Below the pieces are notes generated by a model. It was given only the letters and a program-made list of their open reading frames with translations, was not told the origin of the DNA and did no database searches. From NCBI GenBank assembly GCA_046049675.1, contig JBJORA010000008.1, positions 1 to 50,812 of the forward strand: a stretch of 50,812 nt of DNA, given 5' to 3'. This DNA is from CAIXQW01 sp046049675. GTDB lineage: Bacteria > Bacteroidota > Bacteroidia > Chitinophagales > Chitinophagaceae. This document shows, in pieces, positions 40,997 through 48,022 of the stretch (the stretch's first letter is position 1; every line of letters starts with the position of its first letter). The position numbers were made by a program, and so were the translations under genes.

Positions 40997-42783
40997 AATT
41001 GATTGAGATAGCCAAAATGTATTTTGCTATTGCGTAATTGTATACCAGTATTGCTTGCATTGCCGAACGCGTACACAATATTAAATGTGCCACTTTTAGT
41101 AAGCAAACTAAGGCCAGCACCAAAGCCCAGTACGTTTTTGTACTTGCTTGTACTCAATGGTAGTTGCACCGTGCCAGCATCTACTAAGGCAAATACATAG
41201 CTCGTTCTGTTAAGCGAATAGCGTGGTTCTATCGTTGCAATGGCATAACCGCTTGTAAATAAACTTGCTTCATCAAAACCGCGCAAAAGTCTGTAGCCGC
41301 CAATCTGAAACAAGTCGTTGCGCATCAGGTTTGTGTTTTGAATATAGCCACTGGCAAGATTTAGTTTTAAGGACAATGCCTTGCGTAGTGGTGTATAATA
41401 GGCAATATTACTTTGTAGCCAAATGCGCAAAGTATTGTTCTTTGCTGTGTCGTATAAATAGGCAAAACTTTGCTGTGCAATTGGGTCAAATAAGTTTTCA
41501 ATCGTGCCGTTGCGCACTGTACGGCGTGTGCCTGCGTTGCCGTTGATGCTAATGCTTATGCCCTTGCGAGGATTAACGATTCTATCAAGTTTGGTAAGCA
41601 CATATTGCAAACCATAGCTGCTAATATTATAGTCTAAGTTGAGCGGCAGTCGGCGTTGCAGCCTTACATATTGTGTATCTACACGAATAAGGTTACTTGT
41701 AAAACTACTAAAGTAAGCTTTGATATAACTATTAGCGCTTACATGGTATAGCACACCTACTTCTCGATTGACGGTGCTAAAAGATGTATCTAGTTTTACG
41801 TAATTAAATTTTGCAGTAGCACCAAAGGCAGTGCCAAATAAGTAAGGCACACTTGCATCTATGTTTAAGCGCGGACTTTTATACTGCAAATTTTGCCAAC
41901 TAATATTCAGCTGCTCGCCATTGCGCAATGTATTTACAAAGTTCAAGCGTATATCGCCAGTTAAAAAAAAGCGATTGCCAAATGTAGAATTACTAGGTGC
42001 AAGACCCACAATGACGTCGGCACTGTTAGCACTTTTATCTTTTAGGTAAATGCTTAGAATATTTTTGTCTAAGCCAAAACTCATGCGCCAAGCTTGGTCT
42101 GCTTGTGCAAAATTGAGTTCTTGCAATTTGCGCGAAATATTGTTGAGTATCTTTTGGTTGTACAAGTCGCCAGGTCGTATGCCAAGATGTTGGTACAAAA
42201 ATTTATCCGATAATTCTACATCGCCTTCAATGTTGATGCTGTCTATTAATATCAGTGGACCTCTGTCTACTTTTAATTCAGCAGCAATAGTATTGCTAGA
42301 TATTTTTGCGTCGTGCAAATACATCTGCGCAAAAGGATAGCCATGCTGTTCGCAGTATTGCAAAATTTGCTCTGCCATTGCACCTAGCGTTGCTGCACTT
42401 ACAGCTTTACCATTAAGCGAAAGCAAAGCCGTATTAGCTTGCTGCGCTATTCTGCGCGCAACGGTATCCAAACTAATATTGGCCCATGTATATTTTGTAC
42501 CAGCTTCAATTGTGGTGCTTATATTATTGCTATCAATGGTAGAAGTTGTGTATGCTTGCAAATAACCCTTTTGCCACAGCGCTGCACATAGCTTGTTAGC
42601 ACTCATATCAATGTCCGATGCACTTATAACGGTGTTAGGTAGTGCTTTTACCAACTGCTCAATTTGTACATCTTTGCCGTTATACTGCCACGTGGCATTG
42701 ATTTGCGCAACAGCATTATACTGCCAAAGTAAAAAAATACCTAGCAGCAAGTGTCTATTATATATGAGTTGGCGCAAGGGCAC
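40993..42783 (-). CDS. Omp85/BamA-TamA-family outer-membrane protein with POTRA domains
   Basis: A 596-residue protein from GTG 42783 (MPLRQLIYNRHLLLGIFLLW, signal peptide cut after AVAQ). The TTG at 42807 lies within the -7 promoter element and cannot be the start; the TTG at 42792 is a lesser option. The N-terminal 230 residues hold about three POTRA-type domains (KALPNTVISASDIDMSANKL; ILQYCEQHGYPFAQMYL; IDSINIEGDVELSDKFLYQH). The rest is a 16-strand-type barrel with the conserved GGYRLLRGFDE motif (the RGF of Omp85 loop 6) and a terminal Phe (IHFGYLNQF). The three POTRA domains resemble TamA. It should help insert or export outer-membrane proteins or lipids. Confidence 0.92.
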   Translation of the reverse strand: MPLRQLIYNRHLLLGIFLLWQYNAVAQINATWQYNGKDVQIEQLVKALPNTVISASDIDMSANKLCAALWQKGYLQAYTTSTIDSNNISTTIEAGTKYTWANISLDTVARRIAQQANTALLSLNGKAVSAATLGAMAEQILQYCEQHGYPFAQMYLHDAKISSNTIAAELKVDRGPLILIDSINIEGDVELSDKFLYQHLGIRPGDLYNQKILNNISRKLQELNFAQADQAWRMSFGLDKNILSIYLKDKSANSADVIVGLAPSNSTFGNRFFLTGDIRLNFVNTLRNGEQLNISWQNLQYKSPRLNIDASVPYLFGTAFGATAKFNYVKLDTSFSTVNREVGVLYHVSANSYIKAYFSSFTSNLIRVDTQYVRLQRRLPLNLDYNISSYGLQYVLTKLDRIVNPRKGISISINGNAGTRRTVRNGTIENLFDPIAQQSFAYLYDTAKNNTLRIWLQSNIAYYTPLRKALSLKLNLASGYIQNTNLMRNDLFQIGGYRLLRGFDEASLFTSGYAIATIEPRYSLNRTSYVFALVDAGTVQLPLSTSKYKNVLGFGAGLSLLTKSGTFNIVYAFGNASNTGIQLRNSKIHFGYLNQF

Positions 42784-42804
42784 TTTTGTCAAACGTTGGC
42801 TATG

Positions 42805-42812
42805 CAAATATA
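42805..42812 (-). promoter_or_regulatory. -7 promoter element of the Omp85 gene
   Basis: Minus-strand TATATTTG, an exact TAnnTTTG. Its last base is 21 bases before GTG 42783. Confidence 0.5.
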
Positions 42813-43053
42813 TTGCTGCAAAAATTAGCAGGGGTTTCGGCTTCTTTAGCGTGCTAGAATCAAGCTTTGGCGGCAGTTTTCAGGGTATTTGGCCGTTTAG
42901 CTTTGCGCTGATTTCCTGTGCATCAATTGCTTTGAGCGGCTTTTTTCCAATATTTTGCCCCAAAATGGGTCTATTTTGTACAAATGTTAAATTTGCCTCA
43001 TTGATTATCAGTATTTTCTAACAAAGGGGCTTGCGAGTGTCAATTTCACCTAC

Positions 43054-43061
43054 TATATTTG
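43054..43061 (+). promoter_or_regulatory. -7 promoter element of the free-standing sorting-domain gene
   Basis: TATATTTG, an exact TAnnTTTG, with TTGC at 43031-43034 giving a 19-base spacer. The leader to ATG 43124 would be about 58 bases, longer than for other genes here. Confidence 0.5.
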
Positions 43062-43123
43062 TTCAATCACCGTAAAATTAGAACGCTACAGAGAGACCTT
43101 TACTTCGTAAAACACAAGTAAAC

Positions 43124-43321
43124 ATGACACTAAACCTAAAACTAGTTCATAACGAACCATGCGATGTACGTCTGTATGGCCTCGATGGTAAACTAAAGCT
43201 GCATGCAACTCTCCTTGCAGCAAAAAGCAGCGTAGATCTAGGCAGGCTAAAGGCCGGCAACTATATTTTGCACCTAAGTAATAGCGTATTACGCCACACC
43301 AAGAAAATAAGGGTGCTGTAA
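43124..43321 (+). CDS. Free-standing T9SS type A sorting-domain-like protein
   Basis: A 65-residue protein that is almost entirely a type A sorting domain: CDVRLYGLDGKLKLHATLLA (the V-x-x-Y/F-D-x-x-G-K strand pair), then VDLGRLKAGNYILHLSN (the usual I-D-L-S-x-L-x-x-G-x-Y) and TKKIRVL (the usual tKK-V-x-V at the C-terminus). It has no signal peptide and no cargo domain. It could be the surviving tail of a decayed cargo gene, but the frame upstream is not open into any cargo domain and a promoter precedes it at a sensible distance. hemW begins 29 bases after its stop with its own promoter. Confidence 0.6.
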   Translation: MTLNLKLVHNEPCDVRLYGLDGKLKLHATLLAAKSSVDLGRLKAGNYILHLSNSVLRHTKKIRVL

Positions 43322-43334
43322 ACTTTCGGCACTA

Positions 43335-43342
43335 TACATTTG
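43335..43342 (+). promoter_or_regulatory. -7 promoter element of hemW
   Basis: TACATTTG, an exact TAnnTTTG. Its last base is 7 bases before ATG 43350. Confidence 0.6.
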
Positions 43343-43349
43343 CACCACA

Positions 43350-44477
43350 ATGCCACAAGGTGTTTATGTGCACATACCATTTTGCAAGCAAGCCTGCAGC
43401 TATTGCAATTTTCACTTTAGCACCAATACAGAACGAACCCAGCAACTCGTAGATGCCATCGTACAAGAGCTGCATTTGCGCAGCAATTATTTGCCGACAG
43501 AGGCATTGCAAAGTATTTATTTTGGTGGCGGCACACCAAGTCTATTAAGCGATAATCAATTAGCCACAATTTACAATGCTCTAGTTGCACATTTTGGCAT
43601 TTTACCTACATGCGAAGTAAGCATAGAAGTTAATCCAGATGATATTTCTGCGGAACGCCTGCATTCATTTAGAAGTATTGGCTTTAACCGCCTTAGCATT
43701 GGTATACAAAGCTTTGCTGCGGCAGATTTGCAGTTTATGAATAGAGCCCATAATGCCAAGCAAGCCTTAGCCTGCCTTACCTTGGCAAATGACTGTGGCT
43801 TTACCAACTACAGCGCCGACCTTATCTACGGCTACGATGCACTTAGTCATCAGCAGTTTACCAAGCATCTCAATATACTAGCGGAGCACAATGTAAAGCA
43901 TCTAAGCTGCTATGCACTTACTGTAGAACCAAAAACTGCGCTTCATCATGCCGTAAAAAAAGGCACATTTAAGCAGCCAAGCAACGAGCATGCTGCACAG
44001 CAATTTAGTTTATTGATGGATTGGGCAGCACAACATCAATACGAGCATTACGAAATAAGCAATTTTGCACAAGCCAATTATCGTGCGGTGCATAACAGCA
44101 GTTATTGGCATGGCAATCATTATCTTGGTTTAGGCCCAAGTGCACATAGCTATAATGGCAGCAGCCGAAGTTGGAATATCGCCAATAATAGCCTGTACAT
44201 CAGCAGTATTATGGCGGGGGAACTGCCGCAAGAGTTAGAAGTACTTAGCCGAGCCGATAAAATCAACGAGTATATCATGACCAAGTTGCGCCTAAGCGAT
44301 GGCATGGATAAGCAGTGGTTAGCCTCGCAGCTTAGCGCAGAAGAGTATGCCGTAATAGAAGAAGTAGTAAAAACAAACGAGCCTTGTTTTATACACGATG
44401 AGCGCAATCTCAAATTAAGCAAGGAAGGCAAGCTAAGGGCAGATGCTTTGGCCAGCGATATGTTTGTGCTGCAATAA
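43350..44477 (+). CDS. hemW: Radical SAM protein HemW (coproporphyrinogen III oxidase-like)
   Basis: A 375-residue cytoplasmic radical SAM protein. The cluster motif is CKQACSYC followed by NFHF (Cys 13, 17, 20), then YFGGGTPSLLS and EVNPDDISAERL, the usual SAM-binding marks, and GIQSFAAADLQFMNRAHNA. HemW proteins bind heme and are not true HemN oxidases; the CxxxCxxC followed by NF marks the HemW group. The C-terminal domain is helical. ATG 43350 is set by the -7 element just upstream; the mRNA should have almost no leader. Confidence 0.95.
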   Translation: MPQGVYVHIPFCKQACSYCNFHFSTNTERTQQLVDAIVQELHLRSNYLPTEALQSIYFGGGTPSLLSDNQLATIYNALVAHFGILPTCEVSIEVNPDDISAERLHSFRSIGFNRLSIGIQSFAAADLQFMNRAHNAKQALACLTLANDCGFTNYSADLIYGYDALSHQQFTKHLNILAEHNVKHLSCYALTVEPKTALHHAVKKGTFKQPSNEHAAQQFSLLMDWAAQHQYEHYEISNFAQANYRAVHNSSYWHGNHYLGLGPSAHSYNGSSRSWNIANNSLYISSIMAGELPQELEVLSRADKINEYIMTKLRLSDGMDKQWLASQLSAEEYAVIEEVVKTNEPCFIHDERNLKLSKEGKLRADALASDMFVLQ

Positions 44478-44615
44478 TGCAAATGATAATCATATGTGTA
44501 TAATGTAGGTGTTAAAATGCACGCAAATAGGCGATTTACAAGTTTTTTGACAAAGCATTATAATAAATTTTACAACAAACTTCTGCTTCTCACAATCTAT
44601 GCTGCAAGGCTAGTG

Positions 44616-44623
44616 TACATTTG
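44616..44623 (+). promoter_or_regulatory. -7 promoter element of the transketolase gene
   Basis: TACATTTG, an exact TAnnTTTG. Its last base is 29 bases before ATG 44653, so the leader is about 25 bases. No -33 box is clear. Confidence 0.5.
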
Positions 44624-44652
44624 CACAGCGGAGCACAGGGCCGCATAGTAAC

Positions 44653-45486
44653 ATGAGTAATTTAGCAGACATTTGCACACAGGTGCGCCGCGATATCGTG
44701 CGCATGGTACATGGCGTACAAAGCGGACATCCAGGAGGCAGCCTAGGCTGTACAGAATTTTTTGTAGCGCTTTATTTTAAGGTAATGAAGCACGACCCAA
44801 AGTTTAATATGAATGCCGCTAATGAAGATGTTTTCATTTTGAGTAATGGCCATATTAGTCCAGTGTTTTATAGCACACTAGCACGCAGCGGATACTTTCC
44901 AGTTGCAGAGTTGGGCACTTTTAGAAAATTAAACACACGTTTGCAAGGCCACCCAGCTACTCACGAGCATTTGCCTGGTGTGCGTATCGCAAGTGGTAGC
45001 CTCGGACAAGGTATGAGTGTAGCCGTTGGTGTTGCAATTGGTAAAAAGCAAAATGGCGATAGCAATACTGTGTTTAGTTTACACGGTGATGGCGAATTGC
45101 AAGAAGGGCAGAACTGGGAAGCTATTATGAGTGCAGCTCACTTAAAAGTAGATAACCTTATTGCTACGATAGACGTTAATGGTCAACAAATTGACGGCCC
45201 TACAAGCACAGTAATGAACATCGAAAGCTTAGAAGCAAAATTCCTTGCGTTTGGCTGGGATGTTATGCATATGGAAGGCAATGATATAGATGCAGTGGTT
45301 GCAGGCTTAGAAAGGGCTAAGGCAAAACTAGGCAATGGCAAACCTGTATGTATTCTTATGAAAACTGCAATGGGCAAAGGCATCAGCTTTATGGAAGGTA
45401 CGCATGAGTGGCATGGCATTGCACCAAACGATGCACAGCTTGCTCAAGCACTTACAGAGTTGCCTGAAACAATTGGAGATTACTAA
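44653..45486 (+). CDS. Transketolase, N-terminal (TPP-binding) subunit
   Basis: A 277-residue protein covering only the first half of a transketolase, as in the two-subunit form. The thiamine diphosphate site is complete: GDGELQEGQNWEAIMSAAHL then NLIATIDVNGQQIDG (the GDG-x(25-30)-N motif), with SGHPGGSLGCTEFF and HISPVFYSTLARSGYF upstream and KTAMGKGISFMEGTHEWHG near the end. It works in the non-oxidative pentose phosphate pathway together with a C-terminal pyrimidine-binding subunit. That partner does not follow; a secreted VWA protein gene begins 6 bases downstream instead. Confidence 0.94.
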   Translation: MSNLADICTQVRRDIVRMVHGVQSGHPGGSLGCTEFFVALYFKVMKHDPKFNMNAANEDVFILSNGHISPVFYSTLARSGYFPVAELGTFRKLNTRLQGHPATHEHLPGVRIASGSLGQGMSVAVGVAIGKKQNGDSNTVFSLHGDGELQEGQNWEAIMSAAHLKVDNLIATIDVNGQQIDGPTSTVMNIESLEAKFLAFGWDVMHMEGNDIDAVVAGLERAKAKLGNGKPVCILMKTAMGKGISFMEGTHEWHGIAPNDAQLAQALTELPETIGDY

Positions 45487-45492
45487 AATTAA

Positions 45493-47910
45493 TTGAAGCG
45501 ACATTACGCCTATAGCAAATACTTAACGATTGCAACATGTCTTTCATGCTTGCTGTTATTGCTATGTGTAAGTAACACTGCACAAGCGCAAGTAACTAAG
45601 CGCACACGTATACTATTTCTTGTAGATGCAAGTAGTAGTATGACCTACAATTGGGTAGGCACAGATAATCGCTTTGCTGCTGCTGCTACCATTATTACTG
45701 CCGTTATGGATAGTATCTATGCTATTAATAACGAAGTAGAATTTGCATTGCGTGTTTACGGTTCTCAGTATCCAAGCCAAGAAAAAAATTGTACCGATAC
45801 AAAACTAGAGGTTGGTTTCAATTTGCAAAACGCTTCGCAAATCAAGCAGCGTATGAAGTATATAACGCCGCTTGGTAGCAGTCCAATTGCATTTAGCTTA
45901 CTTACTGCCAGCAATGAGGAACTATCTAATACTGATAACTACGAATACAACTTTGTATTGATTACAGATGGTGGCGAAACTTGCGGCGGCGATATTTGCG
46001 AAACTTTCAGCAAGATTGTTTCCAATAAAGTAAAAGTCTTACCATACATCATCGGCTTAGATAGCAATGCAAATTTGAACAACTATTACAAATGTTTGGG
46101 CAAATATGTAAGTGTTACCAAGCCATCTGAAATTGCAACGGCCGTAAAACTTATTGTAGACAATAATAGGTTGTTGCTCAACAAGCCACAAACTTTAAAT
46201 CTAACTACGCAGTACAGCAATTCTAAGCCATTAGAAAAAGCAACAGAAATTTTTGAAGCACAAATTATACAGGCAGGCTATATGCCAACGCTTGTGCGCA
46301 AAAGCTTGCAGCTCATACTAGCAGCGCCTAAGCTACCTGCTGCAAAAGCTTATAGAGGTAAAATAGAAAGACCAGCATACGAATTTACTGGCGCTACAAT
46401 TGACAATGTTGCAGCGATTAGCACCATGCGTAGGACTGCCATGGCTAAGATTGTGTTGAAAGAAAAAGTAGGCAAGCCAGCGCGTCTCGGTGCTATGCCA
46501 TCACTAGCGAGTGAGTTAGCAGCGCAGCCGGAGTATCAGCCAATTAATATTCGAAGTATACCTGTTTTTTTGGGTGCTAAGCCAAAGTATGCAGTATCAG
46601 CTGTAAAAGTTACAACGCGTAAACCACTGACTATCGCCAAACTTAGTATTCCGCAAGAATTAATTTTTGTGCCAGAAATGCCAACAGTTAATGTCGCTGC
46701 CTTAAACCGCACGCTTAAGGTTGTGAAGTTGCCACTCGGGCCAAAGGCTATCATTGCAAAAACAAAGCCATTAGCTAGACTTAGTTTTCCTGCAGAAATG
46801 AAAGCCGAACCAGAAGTGCCTGCATTTATTGTAAAACCAATTTTTCCTGCACAATACAAATTTGGCTATGCCTACAGCACAAATCCTCCAACAGCACGCA
46901 TTTATCGTAAGCGTGGTCAGCTAGAGTTTTTAGAGCATCTGCTCGTCAAGCCAAAGGCTAAACCCTTACCACCAGGAGCAAAACCAGGCGAACCAAAGCC
47001 TCGTCCAAAAGAAGTTGCCACCCTTACAACTCAACCTTCTGATAAGACAGAAGTGCTCGTTTACTTTACAGATGGCAAAGGCAAGTACTATAAAACTAAG
47101 CCTATGTGCGCTTTGGTAGATTCTAAAACTGGTAATAAGGTACACACATTTATGCGCGATATTCTGCCAGGTGGTGAGCCAGAACCAGTTGTAACAAAAG
47201 CATTTGGCCAACTAAGTTTGGAAGTATATAAAGAAAACGGAGAAAAGGTAGTTAGTACAACAGACATTGTAATCGAGCAAAACAAGCGCAATATTATTGA
47301 AGTAATTGTGGGCAATGGCACTTTAATTATTCAATACATTTCTGCTAGCAATGCAGCTCGCCGCACAATGGAATACAATGCTGTGGTGCGCAGACAGTTT
47401 AGCGGCAAAACAGAAAAAGATGTTTATATGAAGTGCTCTGAGATTCGTGAATTTGAACCAGGAGACTATCATATTGAAGTTGATGTCTTTCCGCCAAGTA
47501 TTCATACAACAGACATTTCATTTGGCAGTGCAACTGTTATTGAAATACCACAGCCTGGCAAGGTTGTTTTTACCAACCAGCAAAACCTTGGCCCTGTGCA
47601 AATTTTGTATCAACAAGCAGATCAGTTTACCTATCTCACAACAGTAAATGTTTCTGGCACTAATCCAGAAGGCGAACAGCTTAAATTACAGCCGGGCTTA
47701 TACAAAGCTAGCTTTAGACCAGTGGGTGCGTCGCGCAATTCAGCACCCATTATAGTAAACTTTGCTGTGAAAGCTAATAGGCATACTAAAGTGGAATTGC
47801 AGAATTACGGCAATAAAATTGTTGACCCTGATTTAACGGGCACCCCTGTTTACGACGCGACAAGTACGCCTACAAATCAAGCGATTAAGATAATTAGCAC
47901 GGGCAAATAG
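45493..47910 (+). CDS. Secreted von Willebrand factor A-domain protein with repeat region
   Basis: An 805-residue protein with a signal peptide (QAQ cut near 33). The start is TTG 45493; an in-frame stop lies just before it. The VWA domain covers about 39-235: MIDAS motif DASSSM (45-50), the Thr-bearing TPLGSSPIAFSLL and the Asp of ITDGGETCGGD. Residues about 329-451 contain three diverged repeats of about 48 residues with the pattern L-x-P-x-E-x-x-x-x-P-E-x-P (for instance LSIPQELIFVPEMP and LSFPAEMKAEPEVP), then a Pro/Lys-rich hinge near 495-515. The C-terminal 290 residues form beta domains. No sorting domain is seen. Co-transcribed with the transketolase subunit; function unknown. Confidence 0.85.
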   Translation: MKRHYAYSKYLTIATCLSCLLLLLCVSNTAQAQVTKRTRILFLVDASSSMTYNWVGTDNRFAAAATIITAVMDSIYAINNEVEFALRVYGSQYPSQEKNCTDTKLEVGFNLQNASQIKQRMKYITPLGSSPIAFSLLTASNEELSNTDNYEYNFVLITDGGETCGGDICETFSKIVSNKVKVLPYIIGLDSNANLNNYYKCLGKYVSVTKPSEIATAVKLIVDNNRLLLNKPQTLNLTTQYSNSKPLEKATEIFEAQIIQAGYMPTLVRKSLQLILAAPKLPAAKAYRGKIERPAYEFTGATIDNVAAISTMRRTAMAKIVLKEKVGKPARLGAMPSLASELAAQPEYQPINIRSIPVFLGAKPKYAVSAVKVTTRKPLTIAKLSIPQELIFVPEMPTVNVAALNRTLKVVKLPLGPKAIIAKTKPLARLSFPAEMKAEPEVPAFIVKPIFPAQYKFGYAYSTNPPTARIYRKRGQLEFLEHLLVKPKAKPLPPGAKPGEPKPRPKEVATLTTQPSDKTEVLVYFTDGKGKYYKTKPMCALVDSKTGNKVHTFMRDILPGGEPEPVVTKAFGQLSLEVYKENGEKVVSTTDIVIEQNKRNIIEVIVGNGTLIIQYISASNAARRTMEYNAVVRRQFSGKTEKDVYMKCSEIREFEPGDYHIEVDVFPPSIHTTDISFGSATVIEIPQPGKVVFTNQQNLGPVQILYQQADQFTYLTTVNVSGTNPEGEQLKLQPGLYKASFRPVGASRNSAPIIVNFAVKANRHTKVELQNYGNKIVDPDLTGTPVYDATSTPTNQAIKIISTGK

Positions 47911-47929
47911 CCTAGTAACGACGGGCTAT
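47907..47929 (+). terminator. Weak hairpin after the VWA gene
   Basis: ATAGCC (47907-47912) pairs with GGCTAT (47924-47929) across an 11-base loop and overlaps the stop codon. No T run follows, so termination is doubtful. Confidence 0.25.
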
Positions 47930-47992
47930 AGTTGCGGATATACCTGCTAAAGTATCACACAAGGCTTATTAGGTTTTGCCTTTGTAAAATTC

Positions 47993-48000
47993 TATCTTTG
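47993..48000 (+). promoter_or_regulatory. -7 promoter element of alaS
   Basis: TATCTTTG, an exact TAnnTTTG, 22 bases before ATG 48023. The -33 position is unclear; a TTTG at 47975-47978 is too close (14 bases). Confidence 0.5.
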
Positions 48001-48022
48001 CACACCTAAAATTAGTGCGCAT

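Larger units (their letters stand above)
42784..43123. other. Divergent intergenic region, 340 bp
   Basis: Between the Omp85 start and the small sorting-domain gene. It holds one exact -7 element per strand (42805-42812 minus, 43054-43061 plus) and otherwise I see no gene, repeat or strong hairpin. An open frame on the plus strand (42593-43021) is antisense to the Omp85 gene and shows no protein-like character. Confidence 0.6.

Noticed and set aside
42784..42807. TTG 42807 as start of the Omp85 gene
   Set aside because: The codon is part of the exact -7 element; GTG 42783 gives a normal signal peptide.
42593..43021. Plus-strand open frame of 142 codons
   Set aside because: Largely antisense to the Omp85 gene; composition is not protein-like and the divergent promoters lie inside it.
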